This document shows, in pieces, positions 1 through 7,572 of a DNA stretch of 64,000 bases. The DNA is taken from contig NZ_CP071383.1 of assembly GCF_017348915.1 (NCBI RefSeq), positions 3,596,001-3,660,000 of the forward strand, written 5' to 3'. Within the stretch, counting starts at the first letter, position 1. Every line of letters starts with the position of its first letter. Origin of the DNA: Leclercia pneumoniae (lineage in GTDB: Bacteria > Pseudomonadota > Gammaproteobacteria > Enterobacterales > Enterobacteriaceae). A program made the position numbers and the translations under genes. The notes under the pieces are model-generated. The model saw nothing but the letters and a program-made list of their open reading frames with translations. It had not been told where the DNA came from and ran no database searches.

Positions 1-970
1 TGCCCAGCGCGGCGCCGCTCCCCTCGCCAAGCCGGAGGTCGAGCCAGAGATAGGGCTGTAAACCAAGATGTTCCAGCGCACGCTGCGATCCCTTCTCTGC
101 CGAGAAATGGGAAGGGATACAGTAGTGTTTCACCGCCGGCGCGATCTGGCAGGCCGCGATTGCCGAAGCGTAAGAGAGAAATCCGTCGAGCACCACCGGC
201 AGTCCGCAGGCCCCGGCCCCCAGGATAACCCCGGTCATCCCCACCAGGTCATACCCCCCTACCTTCGCCAGCACGTCCAGCGCATCGGCGGGATTGGGCT
301 GATTAACGCGGATGGCCTGCCTGACAATCGCCTCCTTGTGCTGCAGCCGCTCGGGGGGCAGGTTTGCACCATGCCCCACCACCTCATGCGGATCGCAGCC
401 GCACAGGACGCTGATCATCGCCGAGGCGGGGGTGGTGTTCGCCATCCCCAGCTCACCGGTACCCAACACCGCGATCCCCGCTGCGGCTCGCTGTTTTACC
501 AGCTCAGCGCTCGCCAGCAGGATCTGTTCCGCCTGCTCGCGACGCATTGCCGGGCCGACGGCGATGTTATCGCTGCCCCGCGCCACTTTCAGGCTGAGCA
601 TCCCGTCGAGTGGGTCGCCGTTAATGCCCACATCCACCGGCAGCACCGTCGTCTGGTTGCTTTTCGCCAGCACGCAGACGCCAGAGGAGCCATTGAGCAT
701 ATTCTGCGCCTGAAGACGGGTGACCGCCTGCGGAGCCAGCGCAACCCCCTCCTGATAGACACCGTGGTCGGCGCACATCACGATAATCTCTTTGGCCAGA
801 TCGCCCAGCGGCGGCAGCCCCCGCATACCCGCCAGTTGAATAGCCAGCGCCTCCAGCCTGCCAAGGCTATTCAGCGGCTTCACCAGACCATCAATGTGCT
901 GCGCGGCCTGCGCCATTTTCTCTGCGTCCAGCGGGGCGATCGCCGCCACCAGCGCTTCTATGCTCTGCAT
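1..970 (-). CDS. cobT: Nicotinate-nucleotide--dimethylbenzimidazole phosphoribosyltransferase CobT (partial, 3' end outside window)
   Basis: CobT transfers phosphoribose from nicotinate mononucleotide to dimethylbenzimidazole, giving alpha-ribazole phosphate for the lower ligand of cobalamin. I translated the minus strand from the ATG at 970; it reads MQSIEALVAAIAPLDAEKMA and stays open for about 323 codons to the window edge. Typical family stretches are visible: MCADHGVYQEGV, SKLV-type core GINGDPLDGMLSLKVARGS, GTGELGMANTTPASA and GVILGAGACGLPVVLDGF. The family is about 350 residues long, so only some 30 C-terminal residues are missing. It starts 11 nt after the cobC stop and is the last visible gene of the cbiP-cobU-cobS-cobC-cobT run. 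Confidence is high; the only limit is truncation by the window. Confidence 0.95.
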   Translation of the reverse strand, partial: MQSIEALVAAIAPLDAEKMAQAAQHIDGLVKPLNSLGRLEALAIQLAGMRGLPPLGDLAKEIIVMCADHGVYQEGVALAPQAVTRLQAQNMLNGSSGVCVLAKSNQTTVLPVDVGINGDPLDGMLSLKVARGSDNIAVGPAMRREQAEQILLASAELVKQRAAAGIAVLGTGELGMANTTPASAMISVLCGCDPHEVVGHGANLPPERLQHKEAIVRQAIRVNQPNPADALDVLAKVGGYDLVGMTGVILGAGACGLPVVLDGFLSYASAIAACQIAPAVKHYCIPSHFSAEKGSQRALEHLGLQPYLWLDLRLGEGSGAALG

Positions 971-981
971 CGGTGTTATTC

Positions 982-1590
982 TCACTGTTCTGAACGAAAA
1001 AGACTTTGATGATTAAAGTGGCGTAAGATCATAAACCCACCGCGATTTTCCACCATCGTCCAGCTGTCCTGCTGAAACGGAAAGTGCCACATCGCCTCTG
1101 CCGGCATACGCAGCCAGTGGGCCAGCATCAGGCTTAATACGCCCTGATGAGCGACGACCAGGCTGTCACCGTCATCCTGTTGTTGCGCCAACTCGTCGGC
1201 AACGCTTTTTACCCGCCCGGCAAATTCGGCAAAGGGCTCACCGCCGCCGGGGGTGACGTTCTGCCAGTCATCCACCCAGCGCTGCCACGCCTGGGGTTCC
1301 TCTTCGGCAATGCTGCTGTGGTGGCGCATCTCCCAGCTGCCGAAGTGCATCTCGTTGAGCCGGGGATCGCTGTTAGTAATAATGCCGTTGGGCACCACCA
1401 GCCGGGCGGTTTGCTGCGCGCGCTGAAGCTGGCTGCAGTGAATTTGCCCGAAGGTGAGCGTCGCCAGACACTCCCCCACTCGCCGCCCCTGCTCAATGCC
1501 TTTATCGGTTAATGGCAGGTCGGTGCTGCCGTAAAAGAGGCCGCTCTCATTGGCTGCGGTTTGCCCGTGACGTACCAGAACCAGGCGCAT
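982..1590 (-). CDS. cobC: Alpha-ribazole phosphatase CobC (histidine phosphatase family)
   Basis: 202 residues. The protein opens with the histidine-phosphatase signature LVRHGQTAANE (residues 4-14), and a second catalytic histidine lies in VVAHQGVLSLML near residue 145. CobC removes the phosphate from alpha-ribazole-5'-phosphate or adenosylcobalamin-5'-phosphate at the end of nucleotide-loop assembly. The setting directly between cobS (3 nt upstream) and cobT (11 nt downstream) separates it from generic phosphoglycerate-mutase-like phosphatases, which share the fold. Length equals the usual enterobacterial CobC of about 200 residues. Confidence 0.93.
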   Translation of the reverse strand: MRLVLVRHGQTAANESGLFYGSTDLPLTDKGIEQGRRVGECLATLTFGQIHCSQLQRAQQTARLVVPNGIITNSDPRLNEMHFGSWEMRHHSSIAEEEPQAWQRWVDDWQNVTPGGGEPFAEFAGRVKSVADELAQQQDDGDSLVVAHQGVLSLMLAHWLRMPAEAMWHFPFQQDSWTMVENRGGFMILRHFNHQSLFRSEQ

Positions 1591-1593
1591 GGT

Positions 1594-2352
1594 TTAGCTC
1601 CACATCAGGGCCAGCAGAAACAGCGTCTCGCCGGTTTCTGCCAGCGCGCCAAGGGTATCGCCGGTCTGGCCGCCTAAACGGGTACGCAAATAGCGCACCA
1701 GGCACGCCATCAGCCCCCAGGTGACCAGCATCGCCACCACGCCGTGGAGTCCGGTCAGCGCCACCACGATAAGCGCGCCGATGAGCAGCGTTATCGCCGC
1801 TTCGTGAAACAGAATGCCGCCAATGTACAGCGTACCCAGCCCCTCGCCTTCCCGGGCATAGCGCTGACCATACATCCCCAGCACCAGCCCTGCCCGTGAG
1901 ACAACCGGCGCACAGACCAGCAGCACGAAGAGTTCCGCAGGGGGACGAGAGGATAAGCCCGTCACCGCCATCACCTTCAGCAGAATGCAGAAGATCAGCG
2001 CCAGCCCGCCGAAGGTGCCGAGGCGGCTGTCCTTCATGATCGCCAGCATCCGCTCCCGGCTACGGGCAGAGAAGATCCCGTCGCAGGTATCGGCCAGCCC
2101 GTCGAGATGGAAGCCGCCCGTCAGCAGGGCCATCGCCAGCGCCCAGACGGCGGCCCCCAGGTAAATGCCGCCGCCCGTCTGGCTCACCAGCAACGCGGCC
2201 AGCGCGGCCACCACGCCGACAAACAGCCCCACCAGCGGGAAATAGGGCACGCCACGCCCAAGCTGGCGAAACTCGACGCCATCGGCCCACTTCTCCGGCA
2301 CCGGGAAACGGGTCATTAGCCGCAGCGTGGCCCAGAGTAAATTCAGCTTCAT
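1594..2352 (-). CDS. cobS: Adenosylcobinamide-GDP ribazoletransferase CobS (cobalamin synthase)
   Basis: 252 residues, a polytopic inner-membrane protein that joins alpha-ribazole (phosphate) to adenosylcobinamide-GDP. Family landmarks are the N-terminal LRLMTRFPVP, the RGVPYFPLVGL segment and the acidic GGFHLDGLADTCDGIFS motif around residues 80-96, thought to bind Mg2+. Several hydrophobic spans follow, and the C-terminus is also hydrophobic. The start ATG overlaps the cobU stop by 4 nt (2349-2352), so the pair is probably translationally coupled. Confidence 0.95.
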   Translation of the reverse strand: MKLNLLWATLRLMTRFPVPEKWADGVEFRQLGRGVPYFPLVGLFVGVVAALAALLVSQTGGGIYLGAAVWALAMALLTGGFHLDGLADTCDGIFSARSRERMLAIMKDSRLGTFGGLALIFCILLKVMAVTGLSSRPPAELFVLLVCAPVVSRAGLVLGMYGQRYAREGEGLGTLYIGGILFHEAAITLLIGALIVVALTGLHGVVAMLVTWGLMACLVRYLRTRLGGQTGDTLGALAETGETLFLLALMWS

Positions 2353-2894
2353 TTAATTTTGACTCCAATCCCTGAGACCATCAGCCATACGTCGTCTGCG
2401 GCCAGGGCCAGCTTCTGGTTGGCCCGGCCGGCGATATCGACAAAGTGACGTGCGAGGCGATTTTCCGGGGTGATGCTCATCCCCAGCTCATTGGTAACAA
2501 TAAATACCGGTGCCGCCGTGTGCTGGCAGGCGGTAATCAGCGCGTCCACCTGCTCCTGCAGCCAGATCTCCAGCGGCGCGAAATCGAGCGTATCCGGATC
2601 GGCACCGCCGGAGGCCTCGTACAACAAGTTAGCGAGCCAGGTGGTGATGCACTCCAGCACCACCCCTTCTCCCGGCTGCACCTGCTCGCGTAGCACCCGA
2701 TCGAGCGCACGGTATCCCTCCCAGGTGCGCCAGTGTGCGGGGCGCTGCGCCTGATGCTGCGCAATGCGGCGAGCCATCTCCTCGTCCGTCACGACGGAGG
2801 TCGCGATATAGAGCACCTGCTGACACTGTCCGGCAACCAGCTTTTCAACCTGCGCGCTTTTGCCGCTGCGCGCCCCGCCCGTAACTAAAATCAT
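2349..2894 (-). CDS. cobU: Bifunctional adenosylcobinamide kinase / adenosylcobinamide-phosphate guanylyltransferase CobU
   Basis: 181 residues, the usual CobU length. The P-loop [10 protein letters not shown] sits at residues 6-15, and the guanylylated-histidine region IAQHQAQRP is near residue 45. [18 protein letters not shown] near residues 140-157 is a strongly conserved CobU block. CobU phosphorylates adenosylcobinamide and then transfers GMP to it, supplying CobS with AdoCbi-GDP. The ATG overlaps the last codon of the upstream cbiP gene by 4 nt (2891-2894), and its own stop overlaps cobS, so three genes are tightly coupled. Confidence 0.95.
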   Translation of the reverse strand: MILVTGGARSGKSAQVEKLVAGQCQQVLYIATSVVTDEEMARRIAQHQAQRPAHWRTWEGYRALDRVLREQVQPGEGVVLECITTWLANLLYEASGGADPDTLDFAPLEIWLQEQVDALITACQHTAAPVFIVTNELGMSITPENRLARHFVDIAGRANQKLALAADDVWLMVSGIGVKIK

Positions 2895-4408
2895 GCCATC
2901 GGCTCCTGATGCTCGCGCATAATCCGGTAAATGCTCTGTAGATCGAGATGCTGGCGCATGCTCGCCGCCAGCTTGTCAAACTGCTGCGCTTTATAGGCCG
3001 CGTAGTCTGGCAAGGTTTCCAGGGGGGCGAGTCCTTTTCGCACCCGCAGGCTGTCCACCAGGGTACGGGTAAAGATGTCGTTGTCGAACAGACCGTGCAG
3101 ATAGGTACCCCAGACCAGACCATCGTCGCTCACCGCGCCGTCGGCGACGGGCTGACCATTTTTTTGCAGGTACAGGGCCGGCTGCGCGCCGGTAGCCAGG
3201 GTGGTTTGTCCCATATGGATTTCGTAGCCGCGCAGCGTCAAGCCTGAAGCGCTGGCCAGCCAGCCGGGAAGTTCAGCCAGTCTGGCATCGACCAGGGTAG
3301 TGGTTTTAAGTGGGGCGAAACGGGTGACGGTCTCCAGCAACCCCAGCCCTGGCAGCGTACCGAGGCCGGACTCCACCTCATCTATCAGGGTGTTGCCTAG
3401 CATCTGATATCCGCCGCAGATCCCCAGTAGCGGCACGCCGTTCCGGTGTTGCACCCGCAGCGCCTGCGCCATCGCGCTCTCCCGCAGCCAGGTGAGATCC
3501 TGCAATGTACTTTTGCTACCCGGCAGGATAATCAGATCTGCGCCTGCAAGCTGGTACGGATCGCGGACATAGCGCACCCGCACGTCCGGCTGCGCGGAAA
3601 GGGCATTAAAGTCGGTGAAATTGGACATGTAGGGCAGTTGCACCACGGCGATATCGACGCTGCGCTGCCCCTGCTGCATGGCGCGGCGTTGTAACACCAC
3701 GCTATCTTCCTCTTCCAGATCAAGCTCCAGCCAGGGCAGCACGCCCAGAACCGGCACGCCGGTGAGCGACTCAATCTGCCGCAGTCCCGGGGTCAGCAGC
3801 GACACATCGCCGCGAAATTTATTGATGATGACGCCTTTCACCCGCCAGCGCTCATGCTCCTGCAACAGGGCCAGGGTGCCGTAGATCGCCGCAAAGACGC
3901 CGCCGCGATCGATATCGGCCACGAGGATCACCGGACAGCGGGCAATCTCGGCCATGCCCATATTGACGATATCCCGGTCGCGCAGGTTGATCTCTGCCGG
4001 GCTGCCCGCCCCTTCCAGCACCAGCCGGTCGTACTCCTGCGCCAGGCTCTGGTACACCGCGGCAATCTGCTCGCGAAGCCGGGGTTTGAAATCGTGGTAG
4101 CGAACGGCATCCATATCGCGCAGCACCTCGCCCATCAGCACCACCTGCGCCTGGCAGTCAGAGGTGGGTTTCAGCAAAATGGGGTTCATACGCACATCCG
4201 GGGGGATCCCCGCCGCTTCGGCCTGCATGATCTGCGCCCGCCCCATCTCTTTACCGTCAGGGGTGATGCCGGAGTTGAGCGCCATGTTTTGTGATTTAAA
4301 GGGGGCGGTGCGCCAGCCATCCTGATGGAGGATCCGGCACAGCCCGGCCACCAGCACGCTTTTTCCCACGTCCGAGGCGGTGCCCTGCAGCATGATTGCC
4401 TGCGTCAT
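2891..4408 (-). CDS. cobQ: Cobyric acid synthase CbiP/CobQ (adenosylcobyrinic acid a,c-diamide amidotransferase)
   Basis: 505 residues. The ATP-binding N-terminus carries the P-loop-like [19 protein letters not shown] (residues 7-25). The C-terminal class I glutamine amidotransferase domain shows the nucleophile-cysteine motif [12 protein letters not shown] near residue 330 and the HGLFDN histidine region near residue 440. The enzyme amidates four carboxylates of adenosylcobyrinic a,c-diamide using glutamine and ATP. A good Shine-Dalgarno (AGGAG) lies 5 nt before the ATG. It is the first cob gene of the run and starts 32 nt after the DUF1109 gene stop, with a hairpin in between. In Salmonella nomenclature this gene is cbiP; other cbi genes are not in the window. 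Confidence 0.95.
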   Translation of the reverse strand: MTQAIMLQGTASDVGKSVLVAGLCRILHQDGWRTAPFKSQNMALNSGITPDGKEMGRAQIMQAEAAGIPPDVRMNPILLKPTSDCQAQVVLMGEVLRDMDAVRYHDFKPRLREQIAAVYQSLAQEYDRLVLEGAGSPAEINLRDRDIVNMGMAEIARCPVILVADIDRGGVFAAIYGTLALLQEHERWRVKGVIINKFRGDVSLLTPGLRQIESLTGVPVLGVLPWLELDLEEEDSVVLQRRAMQQGQRSVDIAVVQLPYMSNFTDFNALSAQPDVRVRYVRDPYQLAGADLIILPGSKSTLQDLTWLRESAMAQALRVQHRNGVPLLGICGGYQMLGNTLIDEVESGLGTLPGLGLLETVTRFAPLKTTTLVDARLAELPGWLASASGLTLRGYEIHMGQTTLATGAQPALYLQKNGQPVADGAVSDDGLVWGTYLHGLFDNDIFTRTLVDSLRVRKGLAPLETLPDYAAYKAQQFDKLAASMRQHLDLQSIYRIMREHQEPMA

Positions 4409-4418
4409 TACTTCTCCT

Positions 4419-4442
4419 GAATACCTTCACTGAGAGGTATTC
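4419..4442. other. Inverted repeat between the DUF1109 gene and cobQ
   Basis: GAATACC and GGTATTC form a 7-bp perfect stem separated by 10 nt. On the coding (minus) strand it begins at the stop codon of the DUF1109 gene and ends just before the AGGAG ribosome-binding site of cobQ. There is no U-tract, so a rho-independent terminator is unlikely. It may be a mRNA processing/stability hairpin or weak attenuator separating the sigma-factor operon from the cob genes. I saw no cobalamin-riboswitch landmarks (such as a GCCACTG B12-box) in this gap. Confidence 0.5.
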
Positions 4443-5070
4443 AGCTTATCACTACATGCCTCCAGCCCAACACTATCGTTGCGCTGACAATGGTGAGGAT
4501 GGCGGCAATATGCAGCAGAAAATCCAACGGGTGTATCTCAACGGGGTGGCAAAAGGTGAGCAGCGTCAGCGCCATGCTGGCGACCCCGGCCCCGGCGGTC
4601 GCCAGGGTGCGCAGAGGATAGAGCGACCGGGTGCGGCGCAGATACGCAATGACAATCACCACCATCGGGGCGCTGACCGTGAGCATAAAGGCATAGCAGT
4701 TCACTTCGTCGCTGTGATGCCCGGCAGGAGGCGATGAATTGAGGCTGAACAGCGCCCCTACGGCCCACAGCAGCAGGGGCAGCGCAAACCAGCGCCAGCT
4801 CAGCGGCTTGCGCCCGGCAATACTCAGGGTGAACGCATTCGCAATCGCCATCCCCCCTACCAGGAAAGCGAGAGAGAGTTGCACCACCGCCAGCCAGGAT
4901 CCCGCTGCAGACCAGTCGGTGGCGGCACGGTTGACCAGCAGGCTGCTTAATCCTGCGCAGGGGAGCGCCAGCAGCATCCAGGTGAGCACCCGCAGATTGC
5001 GGGCCTGCGGGCGCGTCACGGGCGTCGCCTCGCGGCTCAATTGTTTAATCAAGAGATCATGATCGGCCAT
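4441..5070 (-). CDS. DUF1109 (NrsF-type) membrane protein, putative anti-sigma factor
   Basis: 209 residues with six likely membrane spans (for example residues 30-46, 60-82, 93-111, 129-145, 158-175 and 185-203). The N-terminal 25 residues are hydrophilic and would face the cytoplasm. DUF1109 proteins are known partners of ECF sigma factors; Caulobacter NrsF inhibits SigF and needs conserved cysteines. Cysteines here are C38, C125 (in NCYAFML) and C174 (in FCHPVE), the last two placed as expected for a thiol or metal sensor. The start overlaps the end of the sigma-factor gene by 14 nt, which is typical of sigma/anti-sigma pairs. Family assignment is fairly sure; the anti-sigma role is inferred from context and family. 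Confidence 0.8.
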   Translation of the reverse strand: MADHDLLIKQLSREATPVTRPQARNLRVLTWMLLALPCAGLSSLLVNRAATDWSAAGSWLAVVQLSLAFLVGGMAIANAFTLSIAGRKPLSWRWFALPLLLWAVGALFSLNSSPPAGHHSDEVNCYAFMLTVSAPMVVIVIAYLRRTRSLYPLRTLATAGAGVASMALTLLTFCHPVEIHPLDFLLHIAAILTIVSATIVLGWRHVVIS

Positions 5071-5617
5071 GGTTCGCTCCCATCCGGCGAAGATTGGTTA
5101 AGGCTCTGTGCAGGAGAGATTTGACCGCCGAAATAGTCAGGTTATGCCGCGCGGCGGCCTCGGCGAGGCTCATCTCCTGCAGGTGGATATGCTCCACAAT
5201 CTGGCGCTGTCGCGCCGGAAGCTGGTCTAAAATCAACGCCAGCTCCTCTTCGGTTTCTTGTTGCCCGATATTCCCGGTCCAGACCCCTTCCGCCAGCGGC
5301 TCATCGTCGCTTTCCCGCCGCTGTCGCCGTCCGCGCTGGCGTAACGCATCCACGGCACGCGCCTGCGCGATCGCCATCAGCCAGGGTAAAAAGGGGCAGG
5401 CCGGATCGTAGGTATGACGCACCCGGTGCACGGTGAGCAGCACCTCCTGAATCACATCATCGATCAGCACAGGATCGGCAATCTGCTTACGGACCAGCGC
5501 CCGAATCACCGGCACCAGGGCCCGGAGTAGCAGGGAATAGGCGTCGCGATCCCCGGCCTGTGCACGCGCCATCAGCCCGGGCCAGGTCTCGCGCGGAGCC
5601 AGATTGCTATCCATCAT
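5057..5617 (-). CDS. ECF-family RNA polymerase sigma factor
   Basis: 186 residues. Sigma region 2 covers about residues 10-95 (DDVIQEVLLTVHRVRHTYDP is the region 2.2-2.3 type helix). Region 4 covers about 125-178, with the helix-turn-helix EMSLAEAAARHNLTISAVKS. There is no other domain, as expected for an ECF factor. It follows the DsbD-like gene by 17 nt and overlaps the DUF1109 gene by 14 nt. Two ATG codons stand in tandem at the start. The best Shine-Dalgarno (GAGG) is actually spaced for a 5-codon leader (MANDG, then TAG) that overlaps the sigma start, so re-initiation coupling is possible. By analogy with Caulobacter SigF it may drive its own operon from the GAAACC-N16-CGAA promoter upstream of the peroxiredoxin gene. 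Confidence 0.88.
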   Translation of the reverse strand: MMDSNLAPRETWPGLMARAQAGDRDAYSLLLRALVPVIRALVRKQIADPVLIDDVIQEVLLTVHRVRHTYDPACPFLPWLMAIAQARAVDALRQRGRRQRRESDDEPLAEGVWTGNIGQQETEEELALILDQLPARQRQIVEHIHLQEMSLAEAAARHNLTISAVKSLLHRALTNLRRMGANHGRS

Positions 5618-5634
5618 TCGCCATGCGAACTACC

Positions 5635-6867
5635 TCACGCTTTTTTACCGGCCGCCCGATCGAGGGCGTTCACCACAATCGACGGGGTCAGCACCTGCGG
5701 CAGCACCTTAGGTTCGCTACCGTCGGCCGGATAGACCACGTACAGCGGCAGCCCGCCCTGCCCGAAGGCCGTCATGGCATCGTCGATATCGGCGTTAAAT
5801 TTGGTGGAGTCCGCCACCATATAAATGGTGCCAGTGCGCGACAGCGCCTGCTTCACCGCCGCGGTAGAGAGCGAGGTGCGATCGTTCACCTGACAGGTGA
5901 TGCACCACGAGGCGGTAAAGTTCACAAAGATAGCTTTGCCGTGGCCGCGCATCTCTGCCACCGTTTGCGGCGACCACTTCACCGGCGCGACCTGGCTCGC
6001 AACGGCCGGTTCTGCCGTAACGGACTGCATCTGCATGATGCCCGGCAGGGGCGTAATCGCCGCCACGAAGAGCACCACCGTCACCGCCAGCAGCACTTTA
6101 TACGAACGCCCGGCGAAACGTCTGCGCTGGGCCATCCCATACAGCCACGCGGTGAAGCTCACCACCACGGCACAGGCCAGCATTGCCGCCAGCGCGGTGG
6201 TTCCCGCCTGTTGCGCTAATACCCACACCAGCCAGGCAAAGGCGCCAAACATCGGAAACGCCAGCCCGCGTTTGAGGATATCCATCCACGCGCCCGGTCT
6301 GGGCAGGCGAGCGGCGATCGCCGGGAAGAGCGAAATCAGGGTAAAGGGGGCGGCGAACCCCAGCGCCAGCGAAAGGAAGATAACCAGCGAAACCGCTGGC
6401 GGCTGCACCAGCGCATACCCTACCGCACCCGCCATAAAGGGGGCAGAGCATGGCGTAGCGACCACAATCGCCAACGCGCCGGTTAACGCCGAACGGGTAA
6501 ATGCCCCGCGCCCGCCTGAGATCTCACCCGCTCGCTGCAGGGATAATCCCACCTCAAACACCCCCAGCAGGTTCAGCGCCGCGCCGAGGATAATCAGCGC
6601 CAGCGCGGTAATGACCAGTGGAGATTGCAGCTGAAAGCCCCAGCCCACGGCGGTACCGCCAGCGCGCAACGCCAGCAACACGGCAGCCAGCGCCAGCATG
6701 GTAAAAATCACGCCCAGTAAAAAACCGAGCCCTTCGGTGCGGGCGCTGGCCCGGTCTCCCTGATGTCACAACAGCCCCAGCGCCTTCAGCGAAATCACCG
6801 GAAAAACGCACGGCATAAAATTGAGGATAATGCCGCCGGCGAAGGCGGCCAGAATGGCGGTTAACAT
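5635..6867 (-). pseudogene. DsbD/ScsB-like thiol:disulfide interchange membrane protein, interrupted by an in-frame TGA at codon 34
   Basis: Read from the ATG at 6867 the frame spans 410 codons plus stop and gives MLTAILAAFAGGIILNFMPC, a typical first span of the DsbD beta domain. Codon 34 is TGA (6766-6768); the same frame then continues without loss to 5635. The transmembrane cysteine pair is intact: C20 in FMPCVFPVISL and C140 in VATPCSAPFMAGAVGYAL. A C-terminal periplasmic thioredoxin fold carries WCITC (C322, C325). The family moves electrons from cytoplasmic thioredoxin to periplasmic partners, here plausibly the neighbouring secreted peroxiredoxin. An N-terminal DsbD alpha domain is absent. 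The TGA is outside the catalytic positions, in the loop after span 1 where relatives have an ordinary residue (arginine, CGA, would differ by one base). A recent nonsense mutation or sequence error is therefore likelier than selenocysteine. An internal GTG at 6711 could only start a product lacking C20. Confidence 0.8.
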
Positions 6868-6885
6868 AGCGGGCCCCAAAACTAA

Positions 6886-7437
6886 TTATGAATGTGTGTT
6901 CGCGTATTGCTTCACGGCATCCATGGACTTCTGGATATGCTGGTCAGGGTTACGGTCGGTATAGCTCATCAGAATTTTACCGTCGGGGGCGATGACGTAG
7001 GAGGTGCGGTCAGAGACCGTTTTACCGTTCATCTGCATCAGCGTTTTGTACTCGCCCGCCACTTTCGCGCCGGGATCGGCGGCCACGGCAAATTTATCAC
7101 GGCACTCCAGCTTCGAGAACTCATCCACCTGATCGACATTCCCGGCGGTGACCCCAACCACGGTCGCCCCCAGCTTTTTAAAATCATCGCTCGCTTCGGC
7201 GAAAGCATGTGCCTCCAGGGTGCAGCCTTTGGTAAAGGCTGCCGGGAAGAAGTAGAGCACCACCGGGCCTTTCTGTAATGCCTGCTGAAGCGAGAAGGTG
7301 AGCGGCTTGCCCCCCAGCGCCCCTTTCAGGCTGAAATTGGGCGCGTTATCCCCCACCTCGAGCGCCGCGTTGGCATTCAGGGTGAAGAGGGAAAAGGTCA
7401 GTACCGCAGCAGCAGAGAGGGTGTTTAACAGTTTCAT
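6886..7437 (-). CDS. Periplasmic peroxiredoxin (AhpC/TSA-BCP type)
   Basis: 183 residues from the ATG at 7437. This start was chosen because it begins a clean signal peptide (MKLLNTLSAAAVLTFSLFTL, cleavage after NANA) and has GGAG 6 nt upstream; the frame is open further 5' but with no leader. The mature part has the peroxiredoxin fold with FFPAAFTKGCTLEAHAF, so the peroxidatic cysteine is C72. A second cysteine at 112 (LECRDKF) could resolve it. Exported peroxiredoxins need a membrane electron supplier, and the DsbD-like gene begins 18 nt downstream. It is the promoter-proximal gene of the ECF operon. Confidence 0.88.
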   Translation of the reverse strand: MKLLNTLSAAAVLTFSLFTLNANAALEVGDNAPNFSLKGALGGKPLTFSLQQALQKGPVVLYFFPAAFTKGCTLEAHAFAEASDDFKKLGATVVGVTAGNVDQVDEFSKLECRDKFAVAADPGAKVAGEYKTLMQMNGKTVSDRTSYVIAPDGKILMSYTDRNPDQHIQKSMDAVKQYANTHS

Positions 7438-7475
7438 GGTCAGCTCCATCAGGAAAAAACGTACTTTATGAATCA

Positions 7476-7504
7476 TAGTTCGCACGCTAAGACCCGAAGG
7501 TTTC
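7476..7504 (-). promoter_or_regulatory. Candidate ECF sigma promoter of the peroxiredoxin operon (GAAACC-N16-CGAA)
   Basis: On the minus strand GAAACC (7504-7499) is followed after exactly 16 nt by CGAACTA (7482-7476), ending 39 nt before the peroxiredoxin ATG. This resembles the Caulobacter SigF promoter (GTAACC-N16-CGAA) and ECF promoters generally (GAAC/GTAAC -35, CGAA or CGTC -10). It sits directly behind the gss terminator, where an operon promoter is needed. No sigma-70 promoter of comparable quality was seen in the gap. Motif and spacing are seen; use by the operon's own sigma factor is inferred. Confidence 0.6.
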
Positions 7505-7511
7505 GCTCGCC

Positions 7512-7543
7512 GATAAAAAAAATCCGCAAGGGTCGCTTGCGGA
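7512..7543 (-). terminator. Rho-independent terminator of gss
   Basis: On the minus strand TCCGCAAG-CGACC-CTTGCGGA forms an 8-bp stem with a 5-nt loop, immediately followed by a run of eight T. It lies 30 nt after the gss stop and separates gss from the peroxiredoxin operon. Confidence 0.9.
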
Positions 7544-7572
7544 GGGGAAGAGAGCGTCAGGATGGGTGGAGG

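Noticed and set aside
68-1009. Long plus-strand open frame opposite cobT (313 codons)
   Set aside because: The minus strand in this stretch is an unmistakable CobT. The plus frame has Arg/His-rich composition typical of an antisense shadow in GC-rich DNA.
4409-4440. Cobalamin riboswitch before cobQ
   Set aside because: The gap is only 32 nt and contains just a hairpin; no B12-box or conserved riboswitch core was found.
6766-6768. Selenocysteine codon in the DsbD-like gene
   Set aside because: The TGA is not at a redox position (those are ordinary cysteines C20, C140, C322 and C325). The following hairpin lacks the expected SelB-binding loop features, and a one-base change from CGA is simpler. 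Kept as a low-probability alternative.
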